Positions 3,439 through 5,005 of a stretch of 5,005 bases of DNA are shown piece by piece (the first letter of the stretch is position 1; every line of letters starts with the position of its first letter). Origin of the DNA: Lentisphaerota bacterium (GTDB taxonomy: Bacteria > Verrucomicrobiota > Kiritimatiellia > JAAZAB01). A model generated the notes under the pieces. The model did not search any database. It was given only the letters and a program-made list of their open reading frames with translations, and had not been told where the DNA came from. The stretch is taken from NCBI GenBank assembly GCA_016182435.1, contig JACPGN010000306.1, positions 1 through 5,005 on the forward strand, written 5' to 3'. Position numbers and translations under genes: made by a program.

Positions 3439-5005
3439 ATGCAAGAAAAATATCCATTCGCTGAAATTGAGAGCAAGTGGCAGGACTATTGGCGCGACCA
3501 GGGTTTGTTCAAGACGGACTTGAGCAACCCCCGCAAGAAGTTTTACTGCCTGATGATGTTCCCCTATCCCTCGGCGGCCCTGCATGTCGGCCACGGACGC
3601 AACTACATTATTGGCGATGCCGTAGCCCGCTATAAGAAGATGCGCGGCTACAACGTGCTGACGCCCATGGGCTGGGACGCCTTCGGCCTGCCCGCCGAAA
3701 ACGCCGCCATCCAGACCGGAACCCATCCGCGCATCACCACCTTAGCCAATATCGCCACCATGAAGCAGCAATTGAACGCTTGGGGCTGCTGCTACGACTG
3801 GGACCGCGAGGTAACCGCCTGCCTGCCGGATTATTACCGCTGGACGCAGTGGCTGTTTCTGCAGTTCTTCAAGCGCGGCCTGGCCTACAAGGCTTTGGCG
3901 CCGGTTAACTGGTGCCCAGGCTGCGCGGCCGTGCTGGCCAACGAGCAAGTGATTGATGGCGCCTGCTGGCGGTGCGAGTCGCCCGTCCAGGAAAAGCGCC
4001 TGGAGCAGTGGTTTTTCAAGATCACGGCTTATGCCCAGCGGCTGCTGGATGATCTGGCCAAGCTGACCGGCTGGCCGGAGCGGGTGAAGCTAATGCAGCA
4101 GAATTGGATCGGCCGCAGCGAGGGCGCGCGGATCGAGTTCCCCCTGGTGAGCCGCCCGGATGGCCGCAGCGACCCGGCTTCCAGCGTGGCTTGTTTCACC
4201 ACGCGGGTGGATACAATTTTCGGCTGCACCTACATGGTCCTGGCCCCCGAATATCCGCAGTTGCCGGAATTGGTGCGCGGCCTTCCGCAGGAAAAAATGG
4301 TCATGCAGTTCGCCGCTCAGGCGGTAAAGGTCACCGCCGCCGAACGCGCCGGTGACGCGCTCGAGAAAAATGGGGTGTTCACCGGCCGGCTGGTGGTTAA
4401 TCCTTATACCGGCGAAAAAATCCCCTTGTGGGTCGGCGATTATGTGATGATGGGCTACGGCGCCGGCGCGGTAATGGCGGTCCCCGCGCATGACACCCGC
4501 GACTGGGCCTTCGCCCGAAAATACGGCCTGCCGATCAGACTTTCCATCCAGAACGAGGAACAGTCGCTTGTCATTCCCGATCTAATCGGGAATCCAGTTT
4601 CAGACAGATCAGATCTGGATTCCCACTTTCGTGGGAATGACACTACGGATAAACAAAAATTCATGGCGGAGGCCTACGTCGAAGATGGCAGAACCACGGA
4701 TTCCGGCCCCTTCACCGGTCTGACCAGCGCCGAGGCGCGCGCGCGGATGACGGCCTATGCCACGGAGAAAAAATTCGGGGGTGCGGCCGTGGCTTATCGC
4801 CTGCGCGACTGGCTGATCAGCCGCCAGCGTTACTGGGGCGCGCCAATTCCGGTGGTCTATTGCCCGGCCTGCGGCATCGTGCCGGTGCCGGAGCGCGATC
4901 TGCCCGTGTTGCTGCCGGATACGGTCGAATTCAAGCCAACGGGCGTTTCCCCGTTGGCGCGCTGCCCGGATTTTATTAACACGACCTGCCCGACCTGCGG
5001 CCAGC
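3439..5005 (+). CDS. leuS: Leucyl-tRNA synthetase (5' portion; continues past window)
   Basis: Charges tRNA-Leu with leucine in the cytosol and edits mischarged tRNA; essential class I synthetase. The 522 visible codons show FPYPSAALHVGH with the HIGH-type motif at residues 49-52, GWDAFGLPAENAA at 78-90, a ZN-1 module (C159/C162 and C176/C179), the CP1 editing domain with TTRVDT (254-259) and MAVPAHDTRD (346-355, D352 being the conserved editing aspartate), the CP1 exit LRDWLISRQRYWGAPIP from 455, and a second Cys set (C475/C478, C517/C520). The KMSKS loop and anticodon domains lie outside the window. The start is fixed by AGGA (3430-3433), 5 bases before ATG, and by family alignment. Oddities: the T-rich editing peptide, normally TTRPDT, has Val at 257; and residues 378-401 are encoded by an in-frame palindromic repeat element. 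No frameshift or stop is seen, so the gene looks functional. Confidence 0.97.
   Translation, partial: MQEKYPFAEIESKWQDYWRDQGLFKTDLSNPRKKFYCLMMFPYPSAALHVGHGRNYIIGDAVARYKKMRGYNVLTPMGWDAFGLPAENAAIQTGTHPRITTLANIATMKQQLNAWGCCYDWDREVTACLPDYYRWTQWLFLQFFKRGLAYKALAPVNWCPGCAAVLANEQVIDGACWRCESPVQEKRLEQWFFKITAYAQRLLDDLAKLTGWPERVKLMQQNWIGRSEGARIEFPLVSRPDGRSDPASSVACFTTRVDTIFGCTYMVLAPEYPQLPELVRGLPQEKMVMQFAAQAVKVTAAERAGDALEKNGVFTGRLVVNPYTGEKIPLWVGDYVMMGYGAGAVMAVPAHDTRDWAFARKYGLPIRLSIQNEEQSLVIPDLIGNPVSDRSDLDSHFRGNDTTDKQKFMAEAYVEDGRTTDSGPFTGLTSAEARARMTAYATEKKFGGAAVAYRLRDWLISRQRYWGAPIPVVYCPACGIVPVPERDLPVLLPDTVEFKPTGVSPLARCPDFINTTCPTCGQ
4570..4641. repeat. 72-bp dRS3-like palindromic element inserted in frame in leuS
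   Basis: Two inverted arms (4570-4597 and 4615-4641) both read GTCATTCCC, 8-9 variable bases, GGGAATCCAG when placed in the same orientation; a 17-base spacer separates them. Each arm is itself a hairpin: ATTCCCGAT/ATCGGGAAT at 4573-4593 and ATTCCCAC/GTGGGAAT at 4619-4638. The right one fits ATTCCC-N8-GGGAAT exactly, the consensus of the Neisseria dRS3 repeat; similar repeats occur in other phyla. The element is exactly 24 codons (V378-D401 of LeuRS), starts on a codon boundary and has no stop in that frame. It falls in the variable loop between the AHDTRDWAFARKYGLPI block and the EAYVEDG strand leading out of the editing domain. No transposase and no clear target duplication are seen. Confidence 0.85.
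4605..4617. repeat. Small central dyad of the leuS-borne element
   Basis: CAGATC (4605-4610) and GATCTG (4612-4617) form a 13-base perfect dyad around A4611, overlapping the spacer and the first bases of the right arm. The element therefore contains three consecutive small palindromes rather than two. Confidence 0.5.

Noticed and set aside
3352..3726. A 124-residue minus-strand open frame over the leuS start
   Set aside because: It is antisense to the highly conserved LeuRS N-terminal region including the HIGH motif; it is a by-product of GC-rich codon use.
4455..4664. A 69-residue minus-strand open frame containing SFPRKWESR and GFPIRSGMT
   Set aside because: These strings are the typical spurious translation of the GTCATTCCC/GGGAATCCAG repeat class. 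The frame lies fully antisense to conserved leuS sequence and has no ribosome binding site of note.

Overview
The window looks like a chromosomal segment from a moderately GC-rich bacterium using the standard genetic code. A divergent intergenic region separates three minus-strand genes (positions 1 to 3142) from a plus-strand leucyl-tRNA synthetase gene (from 3439 and off the right edge). The LeuRS is bacterial-type: CP1 editing domain, GWDAFGLPAENAA block, and Cys pairs in the ZN-1 module and again after the CP1 exit. A URO-D-superfamily methyltransferase-like protein, an M55 peptidase and a DUF1015 protein together would suit an anaerobic, possibly uncultured lineage such as the Planctomycetes-Verrucomicrobia-Lentisphaerae group. 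That taxonomic guess is weak and rests on family distribution only.

Minus strand, in order of transcription: a DUF1015 protein (3142-1925); 13 bases later an M55 (DppA-like) D-aminopeptidase (1911-1057), whose ribosome binding site overlaps the DUF1015 stop codon; then a 90-base gap containing a strong 9-bp hairpin; then a URO-D-family protein (966 to the left edge, C-terminus cut off). The first two are almost certainly co-transcribed. Whether the third shares their transcript depends on what the hairpin does. No shared pathway can be read from the sequence; a link between D-amino-acid or peptide turnover and DUF1015 is only a guess.

The divergent spacer (3143-3438) contains a 144-base non-coding element (3179-3322). 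It has perfect 12-bp inverted ends starting GTAA, two near-identical dyads inside, and flanking 8-mers that match at 6 of 8 positions. This looks like a small non-autonomous transposable element (MITE), perhaps mobilised by an IS66-type transposase. Between it and leuS is an AT-rich stretch with a possible promoter, a 33-codon open frame ending 2 bases before leuS, and an interrupted hairpin just upstream of the leuS ribosome binding site.

The most striking feature is inside leuS. A 72-base inverted-repeat element (4570-4641), made of two dRS3-like hairpins, sits exactly in frame as 24 sense codons, in the loop that leaves the CP1 editing domain. It resembles the Rickettsia palindromic elements, which insert in frame into protein genes, but its sequence is of the ATTCCC-N8-GGGAAT type best known from Neisseria. 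Two unrelated families of small palindromic elements thus lie within 1.5 kb, one upstream of and one inside the same essential gene.
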